Part shown: positions 18,768 through 29,999 of the stretch, piece after piece
How positions within the stretch are numbered: the first letter of the stretch is position 1
Layout of the letters: the number at the start of each line of letters is the position of its first letter
DNA from: Salegentibacter sp. 24
GTDB taxonomy: Bacteria > Bacteroidota > Bacteroidia > Flavobacteriales > Flavobacteriaceae
DNA: 64,000 nt
Assembly (NCBI RefSeq): GCF_004362395.1
Contig: NZ_SNWE01000008.1
Span: 1-64,000, forward strand
Direction of reading: 5' to 3'
Position numbers and translations under genes: made by a program
The notes under the pieces: model-generated
The model's input: the letters and a program-made list of their open reading frames with translations, nothing else
What the model was told of the DNA's origin: nothing
Databases searched by the model: none

Positions 18768-19163
18768 ATGAAAAGTCACGAATCTTTTGTTAAAGTCCGT
18801 TATGCTGAGACGGATCAAATGGGGGTGGTCCATCATGGAAATTATGCTCAATACCTTGAAATTGCCCGTCTGGATTGGCTTTCAGCCTTAGGGATATCTT
18901 ATAAAACTATGGAGGAAAATGGGGTGATGTTGCCTGTGTATGAACTCAATACCAAATTTTTGAAACCCGCGGTTTTTGAGGATGAACTTAAAATACAGGT
19001 GATTTTAAAGGAACTGCCATCGGTAAAAATTACTTTTGAATATTTGATTTTTAACCAATGTGAAGACTTACTTACCAAAGCTTATACAACTTTGGTTTTT
19101 ATGGACGCTAAAACCAAAAAACCTATTCGCTGTCCCCAGTATATATTAGATAAGTTGAAGTAG
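18768..19163 (+). CDS. Acyl-CoA thioesterase, YbgC/FadM hotdog family
   Basis: A 131-aa single hotdog-fold protein. The 4HBT signature is clear: VRYAETDQMGVVHHGNYAQY, with the catalytic Asp in ETDQMG, then LEIARLDWL. It hydrolyses acyl-CoA or acyl-ACP thioesters in the cytoplasm; chain-length preference is unknown. It is divergent from dnaA and is not part of a tol-pal cluster, so a Tol-associated YbgC role is not supported here. Confidence 0.92.
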   Translation: MKSHESFVKVRYAETDQMGVVHHGNYAQYLEIARLDWLSALGISYKTMEENGVMLPVYELNTKFLKPAVFEDELKIQVILKELPSVKITFEYLIFNQCEDLLTKAYTTLVFMDAKTKKPIRCPQYILDKLK

Positions 19164-19232
19164 ATTCATGCGATTTTATATATCCTTGATAAGCATATTG
19201 GTTTTAGCATCTACTATGCTCTGAAATAGTAT

Positions 19233-19841
19233 TTACGATTCCAATTTTCTTATTTTAACCTTATAGGTGGAATCAAATTTTTCAAAAACCGCCTGCGCAT
19301 CTTTTTTTCTTACAGCTATATAAATCATGCAATCCAACTCCAATTTTTGTTCAATAATTTTCAGATTGTTTTCCTTGATTAATCTCATCACAATATTCAT
19401 TTGAGGATAATCAAAACTGATAGTGAAAACCTCATCGATCGTTCTGGTAACAATATGGGCTTGTTCCAGGGCCATTTGGGCCGCAGTTTTATAGGCATTG
19501 ATAAGACCGCCCACCCCGAGTTTTACACCCCCGAAATACCGGACCACTACAATTAAAACATTGGTAACTTCAAAAGACTGGATTTGTCCATAGATTGGCA
19601 TTCCGGCCGAATTAGAAGGTTCGCCATCATCATTGACGCGGTAATGGAAATCAGATTTTCCTAACTGCCAGGCATAACACCAGTGGCGAGCTTTATGGTG
19701 TTTGCTTTTTAGTTCTTCCAGGTGCATACTGGTCTCTTCTTCATTTCTTACAGGAAATGCATAGCCGAAAAACTTAGAGTTCCTGTCCTTGAATAAGACT
19801 TCCGGGGAAGCTTTGATTATGGTTTTATAGGTGTCTTTCAT
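19233..19841 (-). CDS. YigZ/IMPACT family protein
   Basis: A 202-aa protein of the UPF0029 (YigZ, eukaryotic IMPACT) family. The N-terminal domain carries DRNSKFFGYAFPVRNEEE, HHKARHWCYAWQLG, DDGEPSNSAGMPIYGQIQ and VVVRYFGGVKLGVGGLINAY, all diagnostic. The C-terminal DUF1949-like alpha/beta domain follows. Proposed roles are RNA or nucleotide binding and translation control, none firmly established. It is encoded alone, with 136 nt to the upstream EamA gene stop. Confidence 0.92.
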   Translation of the reverse strand: MKDTYKTIIKASPEVLFKDRNSKFFGYAFPVRNEEETSMHLEELKSKHHKARHWCYAWQLGKSDFHYRVNDDGEPSNSAGMPIYGQIQSFEVTNVLIVVVRYFGGVKLGVGGLINAYKTAAQMALEQAHIVTRTIDEVFTISFDYPQMNIVMRLIKENNLKIIEQKLELDCMIYIAVRKKDAQAVFEKFDSTYKVKIRKLES

Positions 19842-19977
19842 TTCATATGATGCTTCAAATCCTCTTCAGAATTATTAACACGTCTTTAGGGTTGTCGATT
19901 CATTTGTCTACAGGTTAAGAGCACCAACTCAAAATTGAAAGCGCAATTACAGAATCCCTTTAAAGAATTAATGATTT

Positions 19978-20850
19978 CTACTGACTACTGGCCACAAGTA
20001 TAATACTTATCACAGCAATGGCAATCCCAATCCAGTTTTTCCTTAGTAAAACTTCTTTAAAAAAAACAATTCCCAATATAGTAGAAGCCAGAACTATGCC
20101 TACATGATTTAAGGTGAAAATTATTGAATTTTCAAAACCGGGATGTCGTAATGCTTTCACCAGGAAGTATATTGAAAAATAATTTGGAATTCCCAGGGCG
20201 ATACCTCCGGCAATATTTTTCCAGGTGATTTTTAATTTCCCCAGCAGTGCCTGTCCAATTAAAATAAGGGTTCCGATAATTCCAGCCACCCCAAAGATAC
20301 TTGAAGAAAAAAGTCCCACATCCGTTTTTGAAACATAGAAATTTTCGAGGTAGTTTATAGTGGTATCAATGATTCCGCTTCCAATGAAAACCAGTAAGGG
20401 AAATATGAGATTTTCCTTTTTTATTGAAATTCCTTTTTTTGTTTTAATCGAACTTAGATAAACCGCTACCAGGGCGAGTGAGATCCCTGCAATTTTTAGA
20501 AAACCCATGCTTTCGTTGTAAATAAATATTCCGAAAAGTACTGGGATCGCAACGGACATCTTCGTAGCTACAGAAACTACCGAAAGCCCACTGCGCTGGG
20601 TGGTGATGGCGGCTAGATTGAAAACCGTAATAAACATAGCGCCGAGAAAAACGATACCTGGAAACCATGATTCTTCGGGAATTCTTATCAAATCTTCAAC
20701 TCCATCGATATAACCGAAAAAGCCAACACTACAGGCGATAAAATAATTTACTATTATGGCCTGCATTGTATTTACGCCATACTTTTTATAAAGCCTGAAT
20801 ACTACAAAAATAATTGTGGAAGAGAGGATGCTAAGCAGTAGGTAGATCAA
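19978..20850 (-). CDS. EamA/DMT family membrane transporter
   Basis: A 290-aa integral membrane protein with about ten hydrophobic segments in two EamA repeats (residues 1-135 and 150-290), typical of the drug/metabolite transporter superfamily. It probably exports a metabolite. Its start overlaps the stop of the HAD phosphatase gene by 4 nt (ATGA) and that gene overlaps ribD, so it lies in a ribD-HAD-EamA operon. A flavin-related substrate would be possible by context only. Confidence 0.88.
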   Translation of the reverse strand: MIYLLLSILSSTIIFVVFRLYKKYGVNTMQAIIVNYFIACSVGFFGYIDGVEDLIRIPEESWFPGIVFLGAMFITVFNLAAITTQRSGLSVVSVATKMSVAIPVLFGIFIYNESMGFLKIAGISLALVAVYLSSIKTKKGISIKKENLIFPLLVFIGSGIIDTTINYLENFYVSKTDVGLFSSSIFGVAGIIGTLILIGQALLGKLKITWKNIAGGIALGIPNYFSIYFLVKALRHPGFENSIIFTLNHVGIVLASTILGIVFFKEVLLRKNWIGIAIAVISIILVASSQ

Positions 20851-21455
20851 AATAATTCCTTTTTGGCGGTAAATAAATCAATCACATCTTCCCTGGTAGG
20901 CTCAATATTCCAGGTGTGAATACCTAAATTCTCAGCAGCATCGGTATTTTCCCGGGTATCATCTATAAACAAGCATTCTTCCGGTTTAAGGTTGTGCGCT
21001 GTGAGTACATACTGATAAATCTCAGGATCGGGCTTTCTAGAAAAGATTTCATAAGAAAGATAAAAGGCATCAAAACAAGCTTTAAAATCCTGGAAGAACG
21101 ATACGTTTTCCTTGACCCAGTCAATATGGATTTTATTGGTGTTGCTCAATAAAATCAGCTGGTAATCTTTTTCCTGGGAAAGTTTTTTTAAAAACTGGTA
21201 CCGATATTCTGGGAAATCTACCAAGATGGCATTCCAGGAATTTTTAAATTGGTTTTCCTGTAGTTGTGCGTGTTCGATTTGATAGGATTTCACAAAATCT
21301 TCAGAAGATATGAGTCCTTTCTCGTATTGCTGGTTGATGTTCAACAAATTTTCGGAAAGCGTTTTAATTTCATATCTGTTCATTTCCCGCATTGTGGCGG
21401 CTTTATCCAGATTTATGAAAACATCCCCAAAATCGAAAATTATGGTTTTAATCAT
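20847..21455 (-). CDS. HAD family hydrolase
   Basis: A 202-aa HAD subfamily IA protein. Motif I is FDFGDVFINLD (Asp8), motif II LLSNTNKIH, motif III lysine near SRKPDPEIYQYVL and motif IV FIDDTRENTDAA. The motif I pattern DFG-x-V, rather than DxD, is that of the YihX-like branch. It probably removes phosphate from a small phosphometabolite. It overlaps ribD by 8 nt, and the riboflavin pathway needs a phosphatase to dephosphorylate the product of RibD. A role there is plausible but is an inference from context. Confidence 0.88.
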   Translation of the reverse strand: MIKTIIFDFGDVFINLDKAATMREMNRYEIKTLSENLLNINQQYEKGLISSEDFVKSYQIEHAQLQENQFKNSWNAILVDFPEYRYQFLKKLSQEKDYQLILLSNTNKIHIDWVKENVSFFQDFKACFDAFYLSYEIFSRKPDPEIYQYVLTAHNLKPEECLFIDDTRENTDAAENLGIHTWNIEPTREDVIDLFTAKKELF

Positions 21456-22491
21456 TTTTGTAAATTTTTAAATTATCGAGCTCAAGGGAGGTTGTGGATT
21501 GTATTTTCCCTGAAAATAGCGGGGCCTTTACACCTTTGTGAAAATTAGAAATCCCAGTAAAAATTCGGGCTTCATCCCAAAGGTTTATATCAATGAATGA
21601 CTGAAGCGTATGAGCGCCTCCTTCAATAATAACCGATTGTAAATTATGCCTGTAGAGAACCTGGCAAATTTGTGAAGGTAAATTTTCCCGAAAATCAATT
21701 GTTTCAAAAACTAAATTATTTTTAGCATACATTCCAGTGGATTTTTCAGTTAAAACCAGCGTTTTTGTACTGCCATCAAACAAGGCAGAATCCTGTGAAA
21801 TTTTTAGATTTTTATCTATTACCACTCTAACCGGATTGTTCCCTTTCCAGAGCCTTGTATTTAATTGAGGATTATCAGCAACTGCGGTTTTTGTGCCAAC
21901 CATAATGGCCTGTTCCTCACTACGCCATTTATGCACCAGTTGTTTAGAATATCGATTGCTAATCCAAACCGGTTCTCGCTTTTCCTGAAATGCAGGAGCG
22001 ATAAACCCGTCGAGCGATTGGGCCCATTTCAAAATAATATAAGCCCTTTTTTTTTGGTGAAAGGTGAAAAAGCGCTTGTTGAGATCCTGGCATTCTTTTT
22101 CTAAAACACCTACCGTGACCTCGCAGCCGGCTTCCATTAATTTCTTGATTCCACGTCCGGCTACTTCTGCAAAGGGATCTACACAACCAATCACTACTTT
22201 TTTTATCTCTTTGGCTATTATCAAATCACTACAGGGTGGTGTTTTTCCAAAATGACTGCAAGGTTCCAGGCTAACGTAAATAGTCGCCTTTTTTAGAAGC
22301 GAGGTATCCTTAACTGAATTAATAGCGTTTACCTCGGCATGGGGTGCCCCAGCTTTGTGGTGCCATCCTTCGCCAATTATTTTGTTTTTATGAACAATTA
22401 CGCTACCTACAAGCGGATTGGGATAGGTAGCTCCTTGACCATTTTTGGCTAGTTGGATGCATCGATTTATATAATTTTCGTGTATATTCAC
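21448..22491 (-). CDS. ribD: Bifunctional riboflavin biosynthesis protein RibD
   Basis: A 347-aa bifunctional pyrimidine deaminase/reductase for the second and third steps of riboflavin synthesis. The N-terminal deaminase (to ~145) has the zinc site GAPHAEVNAI and PCSHFGKTPPCSDLI. The C-terminal reductase (~150-347) has the RibD_C fold with ILKWAQSLDGFIAP, the NADPH-binding segment and VIIEGGAHTLQSFID. First gene of the ribD-HAD-EamA operon. No FMN riboswitch fits in the 28-nt gap to the divergent acetyltransferase gene. Confidence 0.96.
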   Translation of the reverse strand: MNIHENYINRCIQLAKNGQGATYPNPLVGSVIVHKNKIIGEGWHHKAGAPHAEVNAINSVKDTSLLKKATIYVSLEPCSHFGKTPPCSDLIIAKEIKKVVIGCVDPFAEVAGRGIKKLMEAGCEVTVGVLEKECQDLNKRFFTFHQKKRAYIILKWAQSLDGFIAPAFQEKREPVWISNRYSKQLVHKWRSEEQAIMVGTKTAVADNPQLNTRLWKGNNPVRVVIDKNLKISQDSALFDGSTKTLVLTEKSTGMYAKNNLVFETIDFRENLPSQICQVLYRHNLQSVIIEGGAHTLQSFIDINLWDEARIFTGISNFHKGVKAPLFSGKIQSTTSLELDNLKIYKND

Positions 22492-22519
22492 GCCACTAAA
22501 ATAGGATTATTTACCAAGA

Positions 22520-23005
22520 ATGAGGATGCTAAAAATACGGGAAATTCAACCCGAAGACAATCAACAAGTTGCCGAAGTAGTGAGAAAGGTTTTAGTGGAA
22601 ATGGGTGTGCCTAAAGTAGGAACGGCTTATGAAGACGTGGCCTTGGACGATATGTTTGGAACGTATCAGTACCCACGAATGAACTATTTTGTGGTGGAAG
22701 ACGATGAGAAAATAATCGGAGGAGCTGGGATAGCGCCCTTAATTGGGCTGGAAGAGAAGGTCTGCGAATTGCAAAAGATGTATTTTCTACCTGAGGCACG
22801 TGGTAAAGGTCTTGGTGCTCAAATGATGGATACCTGCCTGAAATTTGCAAAGTCCCATAATTTCGAACAATGTTATATCGAGACTCTCCCCTATATGGAA
22901 AGTGCCAGAAAACTCTATAGCCGTAGCGGATTCAAATCCCTGGAAAAGCCACTGGGCGACACCGGGCATTACAATTGCACGATGTGGATGCTAAGGGACA
23001 TCTAA
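22520..23005 (+). CDS. GNAT family N-acetyltransferase
   Basis: A 161-aa GNAT protein beginning MRMLKIREIQPEDNQQVAEV, with the acetyl-CoA loop EARGKGLGAQMMDTCLKFA near residues 92-110 and a C-terminal ARKLYSRSGFKSLEKPLG. An alternative start is the second Met (22526). It has no specific substrate signature. It is followed at 37 nt by prmC, with which it may be co-transcribed. Confidence 0.88.
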   Translation: MRMLKIREIQPEDNQQVAEVVRKVLVEMGVPKVGTAYEDVALDDMFGTYQYPRMNYFVVEDDEKIIGGAGIAPLIGLEEKVCELQKMYFLPEARGKGLGAQMMDTCLKFAKSHNFEQCYIETLPYMESARKLYSRSGFKSLEKPLGDTGHYNCTMWMLRDI

Positions 23006-23042
23006 AGCTTAAGCAGGAAGATTCAAAAATCAAGAAATCAGA

Positions 23043-23891
23043 ATGAAACTGAAAGTGCAAAAAGAGATCTTCATAAAAACACTGGAAAAGGATTACCCGG
23101 TTGAAGAAGTGTTCTCTTTTTTCTTCTTACTAACTGAAGCTTTATTTGGAATTAAACGAATTGATCTGGCTTTAGATCCTGAAATTCAAATCGATGAGAA
23201 CCAGGCTCAGCGATTGGATTCGGCTTTAAAACGATTAGAAAGCCACGAACCTATTCAGCATATCATTGGGAATACAGCATTTCTTGGATTGACCTTCAAA
23301 GTCGATAGAAATGTGCTGGTGCCAAGACCGGAAACCGAAGAATTGGTGCAATGGATAATAGATGATTTTTCTTCGGAAAATAAGACCCTGAAGATCCTGG
23401 ATATTGGAACTGGGAGTGGATGCATCGCAATTAGCCTGATGAAAAATCTACCGCAGGCTAAAATTTCAGCGATGGATATTTCTCAAGCTGCACTGAATAT
23501 AGCTTCCCAAAATGCTGAAGGCCATACAGGAAACCTGGAATTTATAAGGCAGGATATACTTCAGTTGGAAAAGCTTCCAGAAACCTACGACATTATAGTG
23601 TCTAATCCACCTTATGTCCGGGAGTTGGAGAAAAAAGAAATGCATAAAAATGTTTTAAATTACGATCCACCTTCTGCCTTGTATGTTAAAGATGAAAATC
23701 CTTTGATTTTTTACAATAAAATTGCAGACCTGGCTAAATACGCTTTGAGCCCTGGAGGGAAGCTTTACTTTGAAATCAATCAGTATCTGGCAACAGAAAC
23801 TGTAAAAATGGTACAGGAAAAAGGTTTTAAAACAGAATTGCGAAAGGATATGTTTGGAAATTTTAGAATGATAAAAGTGGATAAACTTTAA
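23043..23891 (+). CDS. prmC: Release factor glutamine N5-methyltransferase
   Basis: A 282-aa PrmC/HemK, which methylates the GGQ glutamine of RF1/RF2. The N-terminal helical domain ends in RLESHEPIQHIIGNTAFLGL. The Rossmann methyltransferase domain has VPRPETEELV, the SAM loop LDIGTGSGCIAISL, and the glutamine-specific NPPYV at residues 188-192. Length is normal. Confidence 0.96.
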   Translation: MKLKVQKEIFIKTLEKDYPVEEVFSFFFLLTEALFGIKRIDLALDPEIQIDENQAQRLDSALKRLESHEPIQHIIGNTAFLGLTFKVDRNVLVPRPETEELVQWIIDDFSSENKTLKILDIGTGSGCIAISLMKNLPQAKISAMDISQAALNIASQNAEGHTGNLEFIRQDILQLEKLPETYDIIVSNPPYVRELEKKEMHKNVLNYDPPSALYVKDENPLIFYNKIADLAKYALSPGGKLYFEINQYLATETVKMVQEKGFKTELRKDMFGNFRMIKVDKL

Positions 23892-23951
23892 AATAGCCAT
23901 TTTAGAAACACTTTTTAATGGTCAAAAAGTCAAAACAAGAAATCAATAGGT

Positions 23952-24557
23952 TTGAAAAATAATAAAGGAAATCAGCTCAAAAGCGTTGCCGTTTTTTGTG
24001 CAAGCAGCGATGGCAATGATTCAAAAATATACACTGAATCTTACCGAATGGGGAAAATTTTAGCTCAGAGAGATATTACCCTGGTCTATGGTGGGAGCAA
24101 ACTGGGTTTAATGGGACAGGTGGCTGCGGGGGCACTTCAAAATGGAGGTCAGGTAATTGGTGTGATCCCCGACTTTTTAAAAACCAAAGAGGTAGTTCAT
24201 GCGGGTTTAACAGAATTGGTCACTACAAAAGATATGCATGAGCGAAAGCTTAAAATGCACGAATTAAGCGGGGGATTTATCGCTTTGCCCGGAGGTTTTG
24301 GGACTTTCGAAGAACTTTTTGAAATTGTTACCTGGGGACAATTAGGCCTGCACCGTAAACCTATCGGACTTTTAAATATTAATGGTTTCTATGACGAGCT
24401 TATCGCAATGCTCAAAACCATGGTGAGAAAGGCTTTGCTAAGGAAAGAGAATTTTGATCTTTTGCTCATTGCTGATAATATTGAGGAAATCATGGAAAAA
24501 ATGCATAATTTTAAACCTATGCCTGTTCCTCAATGGATGAATAAAGACCAGACCTAA
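23952..24557 (+). CDS. LOG family protein (TIGR00730)
   Basis: A 201-aa Rossmann-fold protein of the LOG/lysine-decarboxylase-like family, known to hydrolyse nucleoside 5'-monophosphates to ribose phosphate and free base. The signature PGGFGTFEE is at residues 113-121, with the N-terminal VAVFCASSDGND and LVYGGSKLGLMGQVAAGA. A TTG start at 23952 is needed, because the CASS motif lies at residue 16 and no ATG precedes it in frame. The in vivo substrate in bacteria is uncertain. Confidence 0.9.
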   Translation: MKNNKGNQLKSVAVFCASSDGNDSKIYTESYRMGKILAQRDITLVYGGSKLGLMGQVAAGALQNGGQVIGVIPDFLKTKEVVHAGLTELVTTKDMHERKLKMHELSGGFIALPGGFGTFEELFEIVTWGQLGLHRKPIGLLNINGFYDELIAMLKTMVRKALLRKENFDLLLIADNIEEIMEKMHNFKPMPVPQWMNKDQT

Positions 24558-24568
24558 AAAAGTATATT

Positions 24569-27242
<2,674 letters not shown>

Positions 27243-27283
27243 GTAAGTGGATCCTATTGTTTAAAGAATAATAACTAAGAATC

Positions 27284-28192
27284 TTACACCTCAAGACTTA
27301 CTCCTGTGGTTTGATTTTCATTGTTATCATCTAAATAAAAATCGATCCTTCCCAAATAAAGGCCATAGCAGCCCACCTGATTCACCAGTACTTTTTTACC
27401 GGACTTATTTATTTCTACCCTTGGTTTGTCTAAGAAAGTATGGGTGTGACCACCAATAATTAGGTCAATATCAGCTGTTGCTTGTGCCAGTTTAATATCC
27501 GAGACTTTATCGCTGCTGTACTCATATCCTAAATGGGAAAGACAAATGATTAAATCGCAGTTTTTCTCTTTTTTTAGAATGCTACTCATCTCCTGCGCAG
27601 TTTCTATAGGGTCAAGGTATTTGGTTTCTTTGTATAGGCTTTTATTTACCAGGCCTTGCAACTCTATTCCTAAGCCAAAAACGCCGATTTTTACCCCATC
27701 TTTTGTAAAAACTTTATATTTCTGAGTATGCCCATCCAAAAGTGTATTTTTGAAGTCGTAATTCGAGGAAATAAAATTGAATTCTGCATGCGGGAGCTGG
27801 GCATATAAACCAGCTATCCCATTGTCAAAATCATGGTTCCCCAAGGTAGCTGCATCGTATTTCATTTTGCTCATCAGCTTAAATTCCAGTTCACCTCCGT
27901 AAAAATTAAAATAAGGTGTTCCCTGAAAGATATCTCCGGCATCCAATAATAAGGTATTCGGGTTTTCATTTCTTATCCTTTGTATTAAAGTTGCTCTTCT
28001 TGCCACTCCACCCAAATTTGGATTTCTCGAATCCTCAGGTCCAAAAGGTTCAATATGGCTATGCACATCGTTGGTGTGCAGAATAGTGATGTGTTTTTTA
28101 TTACTGGGTTTAAACGAAAGTGAACTTAAACCACCAAAACCGATAAAAGCAGTTGCTGCTGAGGTTTGTTGTATAAAATTTCTTCTTTTCAT
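27284..28192 (-). CDS. 5'-nucleotidase-type metallophosphatase domain protein
   Basis: A 302-aa calcineurin-like phosphoesterase corresponding to the catalytic half of UshA-type 5'-nucleotidases. Metal-site motifs are complete: HTNDVHSHIEPF, LLDAGDIFQGTPYF, TLGNHDFDNG, CLSHLGYE and IIGGHTHTF. The N-terminus MKRRNFIQQTSAATAF resembles a twin-arginine (Tat) signal. The substrate-binding C-terminal domain is missing but is encoded by the gene 93 nt upstream on the same strand. Together they would make a two-subunit periplasmic nucleotidase. Confidence 0.9.
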   Translation of the reverse strand: MKRRNFIQQTSAATAFIGFGGLSSLSFKPSNKKHITILHTNDVHSHIEPFGPEDSRNPNLGGVARRATLIQRIRNENPNTLLLDAGDIFQGTPYFNFYGGELEFKLMSKMKYDAATLGNHDFDNGIAGLYAQLPHAEFNFISSNYDFKNTLLDGHTQKYKVFTKDGVKIGVFGLGIELQGLVNKSLYKETKYLDPIETAQEMSSILKKEKNCDLIICLSHLGYEYSSDKVSDIKLAQATADIDLIIGGHTHTFLDKPRVEINKSGKKVLVNQVGCYGLYLGRIDFYLDDNNENQTTGVSLEV

Positions 28193-28285
28193 TACTTCTT
28201 ATTCGATACTCGAGTTTTAAATACTCCGGCTCGCAATTAAATAAAATATTTTCAAATCCTGGGTGGTGAGTTCTTATAGCGTTAC

Positions 28286-29044
28286 TCACTTTCTAATAAA
28301 CCTATCGTCTTTTTCAACTTTCAATGTATCTACTTTTTTAAAATAGTCTATTATCGCATTTCGCAATTTATAATCTACTTGATGAAGCGCAATCGGGTCT
28401 TTAAAAAAGTTCATATTATCTCCGCCTTGCTGCAAATAATCAGAAGTTGCAACGAAATATGTTTTTTCTTTATCAATTTTCTTACCGTTTATTGTTGCCC
28501 GGGTAACTTTATAATTTTGATCCATTTCTATCCGGACTCCACTAACGGGATGAGCGGTTTTCGCTTGTTCGAGGTAAGTAAGCATTTCTACTATTTTTTC
28601 ACCGGAAAGTTCAGCAACCACGATTTCATTCTCAAAAGGCATCAGGGCGTAAGCACTTCTGGTGGTGATATTTCCTTGGTTTAAGCCAGATCTGATTCCA
28701 CCGTGATTTAATAATACCATATCGATTTCCTTGCCGGTTCGCTTTACAAGGATGGGGTTGGCCTGCTCCATAACAATATCGGCCATTAAATTACCAATAG
28801 CAGTATTGAGATCTCCGTCGCTTTTCAGCATACTCTTTGGATTATAGGCTAATGCACTATCCAGTGTTTTATTGAGATGTTTCTTGTACGGAGCTATAAA
28901 TCTTTCTATTTCGGGATCGCCATTGATGCTTTTATCTATAGGAATTCTTTCCGCCTTAATTTGAGCGGTTTCTATAGAATTTCCTTTGCAACTCAATACA
29001 AATAGAGTAATAGTCAGGTAAAAACTTAGTCTGAATGTGTTCAT
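28286..29044 (-). CDS. 5'-nucleotidase C-terminal domain lipoprotein
   Basis: A 252-aa lipoprotein: signal peptide with lipobox LSC (Cys19), then a domain matching the C-terminal substrate-binding part of UshA/CpdB-type nucleotidases (NHGGIRSGLNQGNITTRSAY and ALMPFENEIVVAELSGEKIV). The catalytic metallophosphatase domain is absent and is encoded by the next gene. The lipid anchor would hold this subunit at a membrane while its partner appears Tat-exported. First gene of the pair. Confidence 0.88.
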   Translation of the reverse strand: MNTFRLSFYLTITLFVLSCKGNSIETAQIKAERIPIDKSINGDPEIERFIAPYKKHLNKTLDSALAYNPKSMLKSDGDLNTAIGNLMADIVMEQANPILVKRTGKEIDMVLLNHGGIRSGLNQGNITTRSAYALMPFENEIVVAELSGEKIVEMLTYLEQAKTAHPVSGVRIEMDQNYKVTRATINGKKIDKEKTYFVATSDYLQQGGDNMNFFKDPIALHQVDYKLRNAIIDYFKKVDTLKVEKDDRFIRK

Positions 29045-29211
29045 TTAAATCTTATTAAGAAAACAAAGATAAATAGATTATCCTGGTCGTATAAGGTTTT
29101 GATTTTGATAATACTATGGTGATTCAACCTAGAAATCAGACATCTTGTCGAAAAATTGAATGATTGTATTAAAAACGTTAATGCTTTAAGGAAAAAGCTA
29201 AGAATGGTAGA

Positions 29212-29946
29212 ATGATTTTTTTATTTTCGGGCGGCAATTTAAAAAAAATGAGTCTTTTTCACTGGATCCTATTACTTGTTTTTCCGATTCTGGGTATAAA
29301 TTTATATGCCACAGTGGGAGAAATATTTTGGTTGAAACAAGCTACTCAGCTGTTGTTTATCATGGGGATTTTAGCCATTTATTTAAAGCAGAAAAAACGC
29401 CCCAGAATAAACGAGTGCTGCTTTATAGTATTTTTCTTTCTTGCTAAATTTGCTGAATTTTTTGCGATTAGCGGAAATTATGAGCTTCTTTCTTTGTTTT
29501 TTTATATCCTCGCTTTTATTGCGCTAAGCAGGGAGGTAATAAGTCAAACAAAAAGAGAGAAAGCCAGTAAAGTAATGTTGTTGTATTCTTTTTTGCTTTT
29601 TGTTATAAATGCCTATTTGCTGTTCACACATTTGCTAGAGCTTAAAAGTTACATAAGTAGTGATTTCCGGTTTACGGCTTATATAGTTTATTATCTTAAT
29701 TTGTTAATTCTGGGTGTTATATCACTTATTTATTATTTGAATTCCTATTCTGAAAAATCAATTTACTGTGTGACCCTTGTCCTTGCGTTTGTATTTGCCG
29801 ACGTGTTTAAGGATGCAGCGCATTTTTACATGCAAGATTTAGCTATTTTGATTATCGGAAATTTACTTTGGTTTATCGGTTTGATCTTTAGTTTGCTTTT
29901 TTTTCTTACTCCTGAAAGAAAACTTCGCTTAATGGACCTTATTTAA
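29212..29946 (+). CDS. Polytopic membrane protein, unknown function
   Basis: A 244-aa protein with about eight hydrophobic helices and few polar loops. The topology distantly recalls the YhhN/TMEM86 lysoplasmalogenase-like fold, including an acidic residue pair in a late helix (FADVFKDAAHFY), but I do not consider that assignment safe. The true start may be the second Met (29248, MSLFHWILLL). It is followed at 53 nt by a soluble PAS histidine kinase on the same strand and may act with it. No substrate can be named. Confidence 0.65.
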   Translation: MIFLFSGGNLKKMSLFHWILLLVFPILGINLYATVGEIFWLKQATQLLFIMGILAIYLKQKKRPRINECCFIVFFFLAKFAEFFAISGNYELLSLFFYILAFIALSREVISQTKREKASKVMLLYSFLLFVINAYLLFTHLLELKSYISSDFRFTAYIVYYLNLLILGVISLIYYLNSYSEKSIYCVTLVLAFVFADVFKDAAHFYMQDLAILIIGNLLWFIGLIFSLLFFLTPERKLRLMDLI

Positions 29947-29999
29947 ATTTAGATGGTGCCCGGGTCAAGCCTAATGGTTATTTTTAAACAAAAATTTTA

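Noticed and set aside
22492-22519. FMN riboswitch ahead of ribD
   Set aside because: The gap to the divergent acetyltransferase gene is only 28 nt, too short for the element, and no conserved core is seen.
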